Shown here: positions 47,901 through 58,308 of the stretch, one piece after another
Layout of the letters: each line of letters opens with the position of its first letter
How positions within the stretch are numbered: the stretch's first letter is position 1
From: Steromphala cineraria
Lineage: Eukaryota > Mollusca > Gastropoda > Trochida > Trochidae
Direction: 5' to 3'
DNA: 64,000 nucleotides
NCBI GenBank assembly: GCA_916613615.1
Contig: OU744725.1
Location: 13,852,253 to 13,916,252, forward strand
Program-made: the position numbers and the translations under genes
Notes under the pieces: model-generated
What the model was told of the DNA's origin: nothing
Seen by the model: only the letters and a program-made list of their open reading frames with translations
Database searches by the model: none

Positions 47901-48456
47901 TTGGAGATTTAAATGAGTTTACCACGATAATAGGGTCACTAGATATTCCTTGCATTAGATTTAATTTAAATATGATGTGTATATGTATATCAAGGATATG
48001 TTCTTTTGACTACTGTATTGTAGGCCTAGTTTATGTTATAATATACTTGAATAAACAATATATCTATGAATAAATTATAATCAATAACATTTATTCTTTG
48101 ATGTTTTTTTTTCCAAATAGACGATACTGAGTAGTAGATTTTGACTAAATTTAAATTAACATCAGCCAACCTGTTCCAGTCAGTCCTCGTCTGTATGACG
48201 AGATATCTTGCCTGGATTTTGACAGCAAGTTATACCATTTTTTTTCTACCTCGTCGATCGATCTTACGACATGAGGGTGGGAGGCATTTATTGAGTCTGT
48301 AATCGTCCCCCATGTCCTCTTCTTATCCTCCGAGGTCAATCGCGAGGAAAATTTGCCTCTAATAATGCTCTTATTGCTCTCCACTAACTGGACAAGCGAC
48401 AAACATTCGTCACTTGTCCAGTTAGGTTTTCTACTACCCTTTTTCGTAGAATTCAT
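44993..48456 (-). CDS. Harbinger-associated Myb/SANT-like DNA-binding protein, 3 exons
   Basis: This is the second Harbinger protein. In the superfamily it binds subterminal sites and helps import or recruit the transposase. Exons 48456-48171, 46284-46152 and 45233-44993 join in phase for 660 nt, 219 aa. Residues ~12-80 form a trihelix Myb/SANT domain: KPNWTSDECLSLVQLVESN, then KRTWGTITDSINA, then DEVEKKWYNLLSKSRQD. The family motif TGTGGGPST is rebuilt exactly across the first intron, which supports the splice. A Pro/Met-rich stretch and a C-terminal coiled-coil-like helix (DRKRELKLKVLEAQLEYFNL) follow. The ATG at 48456 is the first in frame; the open frame extends to 48519 without another Met. 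Transcription runs toward the transposase gene. Confidence 0.9.
45331..45526. mobile_element. 196-bp foldback MITE nested in the Harbinger element
   Basis: TACCGTATTCGTCCTATTAA starts at 45331 and TTAATAGGACGAATACAGTA ends at 45526, with GCGCCCCCT-type repeats inside. TA flanks are consistent with a Tc1/mariner-like target. It sits in the last intron of the Myb-like gene. A related end (GGGCGCTTATAAGGTCGAAT) is at ~26091. Confidence 0.88.
46290..48165. other. First intron of the Harbinger Myb-like gene
   Basis: AT-rich sequence with no supported gene. A few ATTATCAAGG / GATAATAGGG motifs recur but form no array. Confidence 0.5.
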
Positions 48457-48775
48457 TCCGAAGTTAAATTCAGCTACTGAGCTAGGCCTAAGTGTGTGGT
48501 CGTCTGCGGTAAAAGCCAATTTCGCACGAGCTTAAAACGTGCAGATCATAATTTATTTAATAAAACCATTTTTAGACAAAATAAAGTTACTTACCCACTT
48601 TTACAGTCAACAGTCAGGTAGCGAAGTTCATTTCCGGCCACAGTGTGTAAACAAAATAAACTCGGTTCGGTCTGCTGTTCCTCCGTACAGGCAAGCGCAG
48701 GCGCCGCCATAATGACACCAACGTTGAGCTATAAATAACCTCAGGGAATTCCCGGATTCCCCCTGGTTACAGCGC

Positions 48776-48931
48776 TAAGAATTTTCTTAAGACCGAACTC
48801 CCATTCTTAGTTAAAAGTTACTCTAAGACCCATTATAAATATTTCTTAAGAGTAACTTTTAACTAAGAATTTTTTTATGTACTCTTAGTGTAAAACTAAG
48901 AAAATTCTAAGAATCTTTATAAATACGGCCC
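48776..48931. repeat. Harbinger right terminal and subterminal repeat region
   Basis: GCTAAGAATTTTCTTAAGAC, AACTAAGAATTTTTTTATG and TTCTAAGAATCTTTATAAAT precede CGGCCC. An internal inverted repeat (AGTTAAAAGTTACTC / GAGTAACTTTTAACT) forms a hairpin. It mirrors the left end. Confidence 0.85.
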
Positions 48932-48954
48932 CAGATCAACAGATTTTTATTTTG

Positions 48955-49537
48955 TTATACTGTTGATCTAAGATTGACCAGTGTGCGAGGTCGTCCCGGT
49001 GACCTTTCGTATGCAAATAAGAAATTCGCGATTTGATCAATCAAATTCGATGTCACAAACAGTTCATAGTCGCTCCCTGACGGTGTGGACGGAAGAAACA
49101 TATATGAACTTATGGCCTGTTCTCAATAACAGTGTGCATTGTGAAAAATAAACCTTGCTTTTGATACTGATAAGAAAAATATCAGTAAGTTGATTTTATA
49201 TTGGTTGTATGAAATAGTTTTAGTTTTATGATTGACAAAAAAGCACTATTTTCTAATTATTTGGATGGAAATGAAGGAAATAGTGCAAACGAGTTTGATT
49301 AAAAAAAGAGTTACCTCCCCTTTGCATGATAATTTTCGTAAATATTGACATTTATGATGCTCTAACGTTGTGATTGACATAGCTCCGAACACCGTCCATT
49401 TCAAAAGATGTGCTGCTGAGTTTTTCGAACTTCCAGCGAGCTAGGGCAACTTTTCTGATTGGCCGAGCGGCTGATTTCAGAGGTCAGCGGGATGACCCGC
49501 CTTACGGGCCAATCTTAGATCAACAGTATGACCAAAT
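48955..49537. mobile_element. ~575-bp candidate TIR element next to the Harbinger
   Basis: ATACTGTTGATCTAAGATTG at 48958 recurs inverted (CAATCTTAGATCAACAGTAT) ending near 49531. Similarity continues inward ~45 bp (GGTCGTCCCGGTGACCT against GGTCATCCCGCTGACCT). No coding frame is present. Outer GATCAAC repeats on both sides blur the exact boundaries. Confidence 0.65.
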
Positions 49538-49539
49538 AT

Positions 49540-50545
49540 ATATCTCGTTGATCTAAATTTATTCAGATTGATATTCGTGAAAAGGTACATGAGTCAAAAA
49601 CTTATGGACGATATTGCACGGAATCCGGAGAACAAATGGCAGCACCTGTGGTAAATGCAGTAGCAATATACTAATGCTACTCAAAAGAATTTAAGGAACA
49701 ATCAAGTACAGTGTACAAGTACCAACTTTGAGTGTCTGCCACTCCAAAGGAAGTTTTATTCTTATGCATTCCATATGTGGAGGTTCCGATTTTAAATGTA
49801 AGATTTTTGGAAAATTTGATTTATTTAGTAAAATTTCATGGAAAATGTCAAATCTCCTATATATGGATATAACTTCAAAAGATATTAAGTTTCAGGAAAC
49901 AAAACTGCATTGTTTTGAATTGACTCATCGGACAAGTGATGATTATTTGCCTTTTTGACCTGTGAGGACTGAAACCTTGTGCACAGATTCCTGGACTAGT
50001 GCCACAGGGGCCGCGCCCATAAAACCTATTTTAATCTTTTCCAGAAGCATGAGGCCTAGAAAACTGAAACCTTGTGTAGATTCTCCTTGACTAAAGTACT
50101 CACGGAAATAGAAATAAAATGGTTTTTGGCTTTTATTTTTATATTACTCGACTAATTCTACAGATGTTCAAATAACTAAGTTTTTCCCAACTAGGGAAAT
50201 CATTGCACAATTTTTTTTTAATTGCCTTTGTTCGGGTAAAACTGCAAAAAATGTGCATATTTTCAATATATTTCGAAACCTGCTATAGCTTACGTCACTC
50301 TCAGCAATACGTGTAACAATAAACCTGCAACGCTCTTTTCACATGAATTTGCAGTTGCATGTGCGTTACCACAGCAACTCTGCAATTTACAATGGAGGTT
50401 ATGAATGAACTCGTAAGAATGGTGGTTTGTAACGCGTTTATTTCTGTAAACCATAAATGAAACAACGTTCTTTTTCAATTATTTTATGAGTTTATCTTAT
50501 AAGATAGAAATAGTTGAGGACATGTGATATAAAATTAGTATACAT
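49540..50545. other. Gene-free interval with repeat scraps
   Basis: A fragment of the 145-bp unit family lies at ~49970-50100 (GCCACAGGGGCCGCGCCC, CTGAAACCTTGTG). I see no gene. Confidence 0.4.
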
Positions 50546-50911
50546 TAAAGGGGCAGTAGCACGTTTTTTGATAATTTTATAATTTGAATTTCTCACTGAT
50601 AATTGTAAGTGAATGCTAAATGTATTATTTTGACAGTGTCAAAAATCTCATTACACAAGCCAATCATCCATTGTCATAAGGGCAAAGAATGAAGATTCAC
50701 ATAAAATCCATTGGCGGCCATTTTTTTGTGAACACCTTTAATTCATTTTTGTAAGAAAAAGGAATCGCATGGCTAAACTTACCGTTATATACTGGAATTA
50801 TTACTGCTCCATTTAGTTTAAATACATTGTCTTTTAATTGAAACCATTAATTTCCATTTTCCTTCCATCACCCTATATTCCACCTAAAAACGTGCTACTG
50901 CCCCTTTAAAG
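50546..50911. mobile_element. MITE, AAAGGGGCAGTAGCACGTTT family, copy 3 (inverted)
   Basis: TAAAGGGGCAGTAGCACGTT at 50546 and AACGTGCTACTGCCCCTTTA near 50909 bound ~365 bp. The interior is the reverse complement of the copy at 11870. Confidence 0.9.
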
Positions 50912-52690
50912 GATGTATTTTAACGGACTGTACAGATATTACAGATAATGTACAATACTATAGCTTGCATCAGAAACGTACATTTCGACTTTGAAATAAT
51001 TTCGAGGCGTGAAAATGACACGTTTTTCTCTCCTGTAAATTCATTGAAACAAAAGTTGGGAAAAACCATTGTGAATGAATATTTAGAACACAAATATCTT
51101 TGTAGTTTCCAAAAAGAAATACATTTTATTTCTATTTCCTTGAGTACTATGGTGAGGATTTTAAATTGTAGCCTTGGGGGCCCTGTGGCTCCTAATAAGG
51201 GCTGTAGATGTCACGTCCTAAAACTTTTTTTTCTTTTCCAGAAGCAAAAGGCCTAGAAAGCTGAAATATCGAGTAGACTCCTTATGATGATTGTAATTTA
51301 CACCTTTGGTGACCTTATGGCCCCTAAAAAGGGATTGGTTAACCGTTAGATCCTATACCCTAAATAATCAATATTACGGATATTTGAACAATACCCATTT
51401 CTGAATTGATTACCTGTATCTGAAATCACATCGTCTATATACGTAATTTCAGGATTGGTGGCCCTGCCTGTGGCCCTATACTCTGGCATAATTAAACATG
51501 AAGCCCGAAGACGCCAATGCCTCTATTTTTCTATCAGTAAATGTTTTCTTATAATAAACATCTTAATTTTTTTCTATAAAAATCGTCGCGCAGTGTTGAA
51601 ACGAAAACTTCATTCTATTAACGATTTACGGACGGTCTCTTTATAACTGTTTTTACAACGGTTTGGTATTTTCAAATCAAAATCCAAGTTGCCTTAATAA
51701 AATTGAAAATGAAAGTCAATATTTTTGACTGTGATAATTATCATTCATTTATGAATTTATGACCGTTTCGTTTAGCAAATGATCTCATATCAAAAGTTAG
51801 TATGAACCTTCAAAATACCTGTCAAATATCAAATTAAAAAAAAAACTGAACAGAGATAACAATGGCCACTGTTAGAGACAATGGCTTCTGTAAAGGGAGA
51901 AATCTTTTATCAACAAGATAAACTCACAAATCACAAATTATTTATCATTTATTGATGAGAAAACTACTGAAAATTCAATGTCCTGCTATCCTGCATGATA
52001 AAACAGGTTTATGTGTATGAATATCAACTAGAGATAAAATATGTTTTTTTTATTTAAAAATATCCATGTTTATTGTGTTATTGCTCCCCGATGACAATAG
52101 TTCTATTTGGTCAAATTTCAGTCGTCTCGCATATTTCCTCACATTTTCCTTATTTTTGCATACAATGGATTTTACTTCAATTAGAAAGTCCATAAAAGGC
52201 AAATGTTTTAATTGGAGTTGTCAACACATCAAATTAATCAAAATATTCCGATAGCACCAAATTTCATTTCCAAAAACGGAGGTTTAATGAGTTGTTTGTG
52301 TTTATATACACAATTCAGAACAAACATAATTTAACATTTTCAAAACCTTATGGTAAAAGAAGGCAATTTTTTGACAGAGTCCGCATTTGTTTTACACGTT
52401 TAAATAACTTTCCACATCCTAATTCCCATATACATACAGATTCATGCTCAGATTACATTTTTTTAAATATTCATTTTAACGCTTAACTGCATGGAGAACA
52501 TATTAAAAATACGTGAGTAAAAATTAAATGCAAAATAATTTTTTTTAAACTAATTCTTGTAATTCTCGAATTCTTCCCTTAAAAGAATGTATTATAAAAA
52601 AAACTGACCATTTTTAGACAATGTGCTTCATTTGAAGGAACTTGATTCTTGAAGTTAAACATATTTGGTTTTAATTTCCATGGTAATTTT
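50912..52690. other. Gene-free interval
   Basis: A scrap of the 145-bp unit family lies at ~51165-51330 (GGGGGCCCTGTGGCTCC, AAAGGCCTAGAAAGCTGAAA). Otherwise it is AT-rich sequence without a supported gene. Confidence 0.4.
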
Positions 52691-53880
52691 TTATGACGTA
52701 AATCAGTATATTTTTGACTGATTAATATGAATTAATATTCATCCTCTATACCCCCATTACAAAATTGGCATAATCTAAGGTTTCTGTTTATTTTACGCCA
52801 TCTCCCCTCATTAACTTTTAACCTTAATAAACCAGCTCTAAATTTGACTAAATATTTATGTAATTTGTAATCTGAAATCTCAAAAAGATACTTTTCAGGG
52901 TTTAAATTCTCTTTACAAATTATAGCGTGTGCTGTTACCAAGGTCGGATCCCTAGTTTTGTTTTAAGACATCAACGACTTGAGTTTTGGAAATTTGGATA
53001 AATGCTACGCAGTTCCCAACCGTTTGTGACAACCACATAAACCCAAAGCCGTAGTGAAAAAGAATTTTGAAGCCCATGTATCAGAGCCAAAATTATCAAG
53101 GTTAAGAAGCATATCATAAGCTTTCTTTGGTATGCGATCCCTGCATTGTTGTTAAACTAATAAAAAAATTAAGACAAAGAGCTTTTGTATTTACAAAAAT
53201 AGGAAACGCCGACATTCCCAATACACTATGACATTGAAGGTCCAAGGACCAACATTAAGGTATAACTTACAAGCCGATAGGTAAACTGTTTTGACGTATT
53301 CGTATCTTCGAAATCCCCATAATGCTAAAGAGTACGATAATATAGACTGTATTTGACTATCAAATATTTTGAAAAAAAATTTGGTTTCATTGATCCAATC
53401 TTTCTGAGGTTACTATTTAGTTCCATAAAGGCTTTCGTAGGGCTAAATCAGATACTGATTTACCAAGATCACCAGTACTTGTAAATATAAAACCGAGATA
53501 CTTAAAACTATTAACAATCTTCAAAGTACTGCCCTTAAAGGACAAATGTCTGTAACTATACCTCCTTTCCTAAAGACAACAACATTAGATTTATCAAGAT
53601 AAACATTAAAACCCCATTTATTTGAATATGATTCTAAGATATTTAATTGGTTTTCGAGACCAGATTTAGTTTTTGAAGCTAGAATAACATCATAAGTAAC
53701 AACATAATTTCTATCATATCTGGAAACAACTGAATTCCATGTTTTCCATTTTGTGCAATTTCTAAAGTAAGCTTATTGATAAATAAAGAGAAATTGATTA
53801 TAGATATTTTTACATTTAGGATATTTTGATAGAAGTGTTCACGTAAGATTGAAAGAGCCACTCCATGATTTTCATCATAT
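52690..53880 (-). pseudogene. Degraded non-LTR retrotransposon fragment
   Basis: On the minus strand, ~53690-53540 reads as a reverse-transcriptase thumb (LNILESYSNKWGFNVYLDKS then VVVFRKGG), and 52941-52732 reads as the ORF2 C-terminal region with RLCQFCNGG. Intervening frames are interrupted by stops and indels. It is the same broad LINE type as 21150-22860 but older. The 5' half is missing. Confidence 0.75.
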
Positions 53881-54703
53881 ATATATTATTTTGCCTTGAT
53901 GCTAACGTAAATGGCATAATTCATTACTTGTATTCAAAGAAAATCTAAAAACAGTCATTTACGTATGAATAATTTATTTATGTATGCAGAATGCACGTCC
54001 GGTCACATAAATACTAGTTTTATAACCTATCGAACAGTATCAACTAGAAACTGTCCTTCTGAATGCTCCAAGTAAGTTTCCAAACTTATCTTTGACTGAT
54101 TTACGTTCGCGCGTTATTGTCCGGTTTTCGATCACAATCGCGACTCCAATCTTTCTATTGTCACTTATACGACGTCGATAAGCTTTAAAATGACAGTTTC
54201 TTGCAACTGTCGATACTTTCTGATCAAATGACACTCACTGTTAATAAAATTTGTAATGTGCGGCTCCAAACAACTATCGTAATGACTTACATTTACAATT
54301 GTAGATCTGTCATTTACAAAGTAAAATATTTGATTAAGCTATGTTATGTCATTTTCTTCATATCAATATAATTATTACTGACACATTTATATCTTACTAC
54401 ACTCGCTTACTCGCTTGTACATGTTTGACGAACACTTTTTCTCAAAGAACACTCCCTTTAAAACGCTATTTTGCACTGAATGCTCCCTTGACGTAAGTTC
54501 AAGGTCAACGATGCCGCCATGGAGGCGTAAAATATAAACTCTAACGTTCTAGTGTTTTTTAAGGTTAGTCAAGATCTACTTCGTGTTTGCAATGATTTCT
54601 TCATTACAATCTGCTGGATCTTAATGTTTCTTATCGATATGAGACATGACTAAAATGAATGTGACATAGAAACTCGCTAATTCTTTCATAGATTGTTGTC
54701 AAA
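53881..54703 (+). promoter_or_regulatory. Upstream region of the first Crypton-derived gene
   Basis: No gene is supported. GAGCCACTCCATGATTTTCA at ~53847 is similar to 37847-37866, a shared repeat scrap. CAAGGTCAACGATGCCGCCA at ~54502 is a possible promoter-proximal segment. The start codon context is GTCAAAATGG. Confidence 0.35.
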
Positions 54704-57700
54704 ATGGCGTCCGACATCAATACTCCAAATATTCCTACAAAGGTTACGGAAATTAGCCCGAATCTTATTCTAGAAGTTGAATCAATAGCAGCAACTGACA
54801 GTGATCCTGGTAAATATGTTGGTAGTAACTCTCCTGTTTCAACCGTTGATGATAGTCAGGTTTTTGACGAGGAATCACAAGACGTGTACACTGCTGAAAC
54901 TTACTTTGATGACGCCCTTGAAGGAGAATACGTCTCAGACCTTGAGGTAGACAATTATCCCGTAAAGAGTAGATTCTTTAGTAACCCTGACAGACCACAG
55001 AAGTTCACTGTCAAGCTACTTCACGAGTGGTGTTCGATAAACAACATCCACCTGGACCTGACTACCATAGATCCCGAGGATCTTGATAAACTTTTGTGTC
55101 GGTTTTATTCAGAGATAAGGAGCAAAAATGGTCAACGTTATTCGAGAAACACCATTATGGCGATTCGATATGGACTTAACAGACATTTTGTTAGTATGAA
55201 TCCTCCTCGTGAACTTGATATAATCGACGACAAGGCTTTCAAGAATTCAAATATTGTATTCAAATCAGTTGTGAGGAATGCTGCAAGAGAAAACCCAGAG
55301 AAAACAAGTCCAAGAATATCAACAGAAGATCTTAGGAAGCTGTACAAGAGTGTAGCATTTTCAACAAGCACCCCTCTGTCTTTATTATTCAAGGTTTGGT
55401 TTGAGATCAGCATTTATTTCAGTAAGAAACGTTCAAGGGCTCAGCGTGACACCAAAATATCCGACTTCGTGTTTGACGTTGACGAGGACGGACGTCGTTT
55501 TGCGACGGAGGTTGCAAAAAGTGACATCAGACCAAGATTTCGAATGTACGAGAAACTGGGAGACAGGATGTGCCCAGTTGCATCCTTAGAGAAACTTCTT
55601 ATAAAAGTCGACCCAAACTGCCCATACCTCTTCCAACGCCCAAGACTGGTTATCAATGACAATTGGTACTACCCAGAACGTATTGGACGAAACTTCACTT
55701 CCCAGATGATGGGCAAGATTTCCAAGATCGCTCACCTGAGCCACAAGTACACCAATATGTCTATCAAGAAGATCACGTCCTGGAATATTGAGGAGTTCGT
55801 CTTCCAGCATAGGTTCCTCCTAGGATCAGCAGACCGGCCCCCCATGATGGACAATGAAACACCGTCTAAACTTGAGGGATCTGGAACTCTACAGGCCATG
55901 ACAGAGTCGGGGGTCTCACGTGCACTCCTCCCATCTCAGTCTGAGAGAGAACTTGCCTGCACAACTGATGACCACAAGGGAGCCTTTCGTCCCTACTCCA
56001 GGAAACGAACCCAGTCCTGTTCGGATAAACCAGGTAATTTCGTCAAACGTGACTTGATTGTACTTTGAACTTCATGAAATGAATATAGGGAGATCTGCTA
56101 TGGTCAAACCAAGTTTATCTTATTTTATAATAGCTGTTTTTATGCTTTGTGAATGTTAAAGGATGCATGATAATGATCCAATATTTTAAAATCAATACCA
56201 TAACTTGTACAAAATTAAATGTATTACTGTTCTATTACAGCGAAAGTCTAATTTGCCCCCCCCCCCCCTTTTTCTTTTTACAGACTGATAAAACCGAATG
56301 CTGTAAAGTTCTATTCGATTTTAATTTGGTTTCCATCTGACACTCTCGGAGAGTTACAATATCCACCATTCTGTCTGTATAATTAATAGACTAATAGTTA
56401 TTATCATTGTCACAAGAAAATATTGTTTTGCCTGAAACGTTGACTTGATTGTTGCCAGGTCCTGATTTGATTGACGTGAACACCGCCAAGGCTAAAGTGA
56501 AGCGCATCTTCCAGCGGCTAGAGTACACAGATCTCGTCACCCTAGTCGACTGGCTTAAACGTATCGACGTCCTCAAGGATACGTCTGGTAAATATCACTC
56601 GACTCTCTTTTTACTCGGGAAACGTCTGGTAAATATCATTCGACTCTCTTGTTACTCTAACTTTGGATACGTCTGGTAAATATCATTCGACTCTCAAGTT
56701 ACTCGGGATAGGATACGTCTGGTAAATATCACTTGCCTCTCTTGTTACTCGGGATACGTCTGGTAAATATCATTCGACTCTCTTGTTACTCGGGATACGT
56801 CTGGTAAATATCATTCGACTCTCTTGTTACTCGGGATACGTCTGGTAAACATCATTCGACTCTCTTGTTACTCGGGATACGTCTGGTAAATACCATTCGA
56901 CTATCGTGTTACTCTGGATACGTCTGGTAAATATCATTTGACTCTCAAGTTACTCGGGATAGGATACGTCTGGTAAATATCACTTGCCTCTCTTGTTACT
57001 CGGGATACGTCTTGTAAATATCATTCGACTCTCTTGTTACTCGGGATACGTCTGGTAAACATCATTCGACTCTCTTGTTACTCGGGATAAGTCTGGTAAA
57101 TACCATTCGACTATCGTGTTACTCGGGATACGTCTGGTAAATATCACTCGACTTTCTGGTTACTAACTTAGAAAACTTTGATAGTTTTTCCATAGTTTCA
57201 TCTTATTTGTGTTTAAGATTGATCTTACTTAAAAATTGGTTCTTTCAAACAAAATAACAACCTTGAGTTGGCTGTGCTTGTAAGATCACCGAGTTTCCCA
57301 CAGTATCACATTTGCCTGTGCAATAGATTAAATTGCCATCTAATCCACATGATTGAATTTTGCAGAAAAAAAGTTGAAAGAATAGATAGAAAATTAAAAT
57401 GTTTAAAAACTATATCATATATATGCAGATCATGTCTCCATGACTAGTATGAACAATACATGTGTATTCATACATCAAGGCGGCCTTGTCTATTGACTGG
57501 ATGGTCCGATCCACGAATAAAGGTTATTGATACCATGTCATGTGAACCTTTCAAACACAAAGGTCAATTTCGTTATACATTCAAGCCCAAGACCACACGA
57601 AATATTTATATATTAATTTTAAGTTTTATAATAAGGTTTTCATATTCTCCTCCAGGCACGGTGTTCTGCCGAGAGAATTGCTACCCCAGAATTGTGGATC

Positions 57701-58308
57701 AGCTCCAGACTCCTCGTCAGTTCACCCCCCGCCAGGTACAGCCTCCTCATTCCGCTCCACAACCCTTCATCCTGCCTTCCTCCATGTCAGTGTCCAACTA
57801 TCTGATGAACAACGTCATCAAAACCAACAGCAACGATCCCTGTCCCGCAACAATCTTCTTCCCTCCATTCTCGAACACCCAATCCTCTCTCAGGTTGACG
57901 AATTACGAGTCAACTCAGCAGACGACATCTGCACAAAACGTCCAGGGTCACTCTCAGGTGAGAATGAAGAAACCCCTGCCCATTGCTCCAAGACCAAGTC
58001 AACTCCCGTCCCAAGAACAACTCATTGCCATGAGAGCGCTCCAACTGGGCGCACAAGCTACTTATTCATCCTCTGTTGTGAATCCCTTCATGACAGAGGC
58101 ATCCCAAGGATCTACCAGACCACTTCCGGTCACGAGAAGAGGGGAACCAACCACAGGAAAGGTCAGCGATAACGTACCTGTCGCGTCTTCTGCTCCATGT
58201 AACCCGGTGGAGCGGTCACAAAGTGACGTCACTTCAGCGTCAAGCTCTCCCAACAGACTAAGGATCTCAGAAGTAACGGGGGAAAGCAAAGTATGGAAAA
58301 TACTCTGA
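54704..58308 (+). CDS. Crypton-derived DUF3504-like protein, paralog 1 (3 exons)
   Basis: I recognise the fold family, not a named gene. Exons 54704-56033, 56459-56587 and 57656-58308 join in phase for 2112 nt, 703 aa. Residues 1-95 are acidic and low-complexity. Residues ~100-165 resemble an SAM-like core-binding domain of tyrosine recombinases (TVKLLHEWCSINNIHLDL; RYSRNTIMAIRYGLNRHF). Residues ~205-375 resemble the DUF3504 catalytic-like domain shared with QRICH1/ZMYM-type proteins (RMCPVASLEKLLIKVDP, FQRP, IGRNFTSQMMGKISKIA). The H-x-x-R motif is replaced (TNMSIKKIT, residues 350-358), so it is probably catalytically dead. Exon 2 encodes a 43-residue module conserved in paralog 2. Exon 3 is Pro/Ser/Gln-rich and disordered. 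A nuclear regulatory role is possible but unproven. A candidate AATAAA is at 58996-59001. Confidence 0.82.
56578..57165. repeat. 14-copy minisatellite derived from an exon-2 splice donor
   Basis: Units of 41 bp (some 46-49) start GGATACGTCTGGTAAATATC and continue ATTCGACTCTCTTGTTACTC. The first unit overlaps the last coding bases of exon 2 and its GT donor (56588). Units 3-8 and 9-13 show the same order of variants, a higher-order duplication. Confidence 0.95.
57166..57655. other. Rest of intron 2, paralog 1
   Basis: AT-rich intron with a normal acceptor (TTCTCCTCCAG at 57645-57655). Nothing else is seen. Confidence 0.5.

Larger units (their letters stand above)
39607..48931. mobile_element. 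Near-intact 9.3-kb PIF/Harbinger DNA transposon
   Basis: GGGCCGTATTTATAAAAATT at 39607 matches, inverted, the end at 48931 with one mismatch in the first 25 bp. CAG flanks both ends (39604-39606 and 48932-48934), a 3-bp duplication as in the superfamily, though the usual site is TWA. Because GGGGCC is also consistent, the boundary may shift by a base. Two convergent genes, a DDE transposase and a Myb/SANT-like protein, are the hallmark pair of PIF/Harbinger. The ~5-kb noncoding middle contains nested repeats, which makes this element unusually long. Confidence 0.93.

Noticed and set aside
48457..48519. Extension of the Myb-like protein to 48519
   Set aside because: The first codon there is TTG; the first in-frame ATG is at 48456, just before the SANT domain. 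An upstream exon cannot be excluded.
54040..54234. 64-aa basic open frame on the minus strand
   Set aside because: No recognisable family, no splice or promoter support, and it sits just upstream of an opposite-strand gene. Kept as noise.
57678..58172. 164-aa open frame
   Set aside because: Shadow frame of exon 3 of the Crypton-derived gene; the in-phase frame joins correctly to exons 1 and 2.
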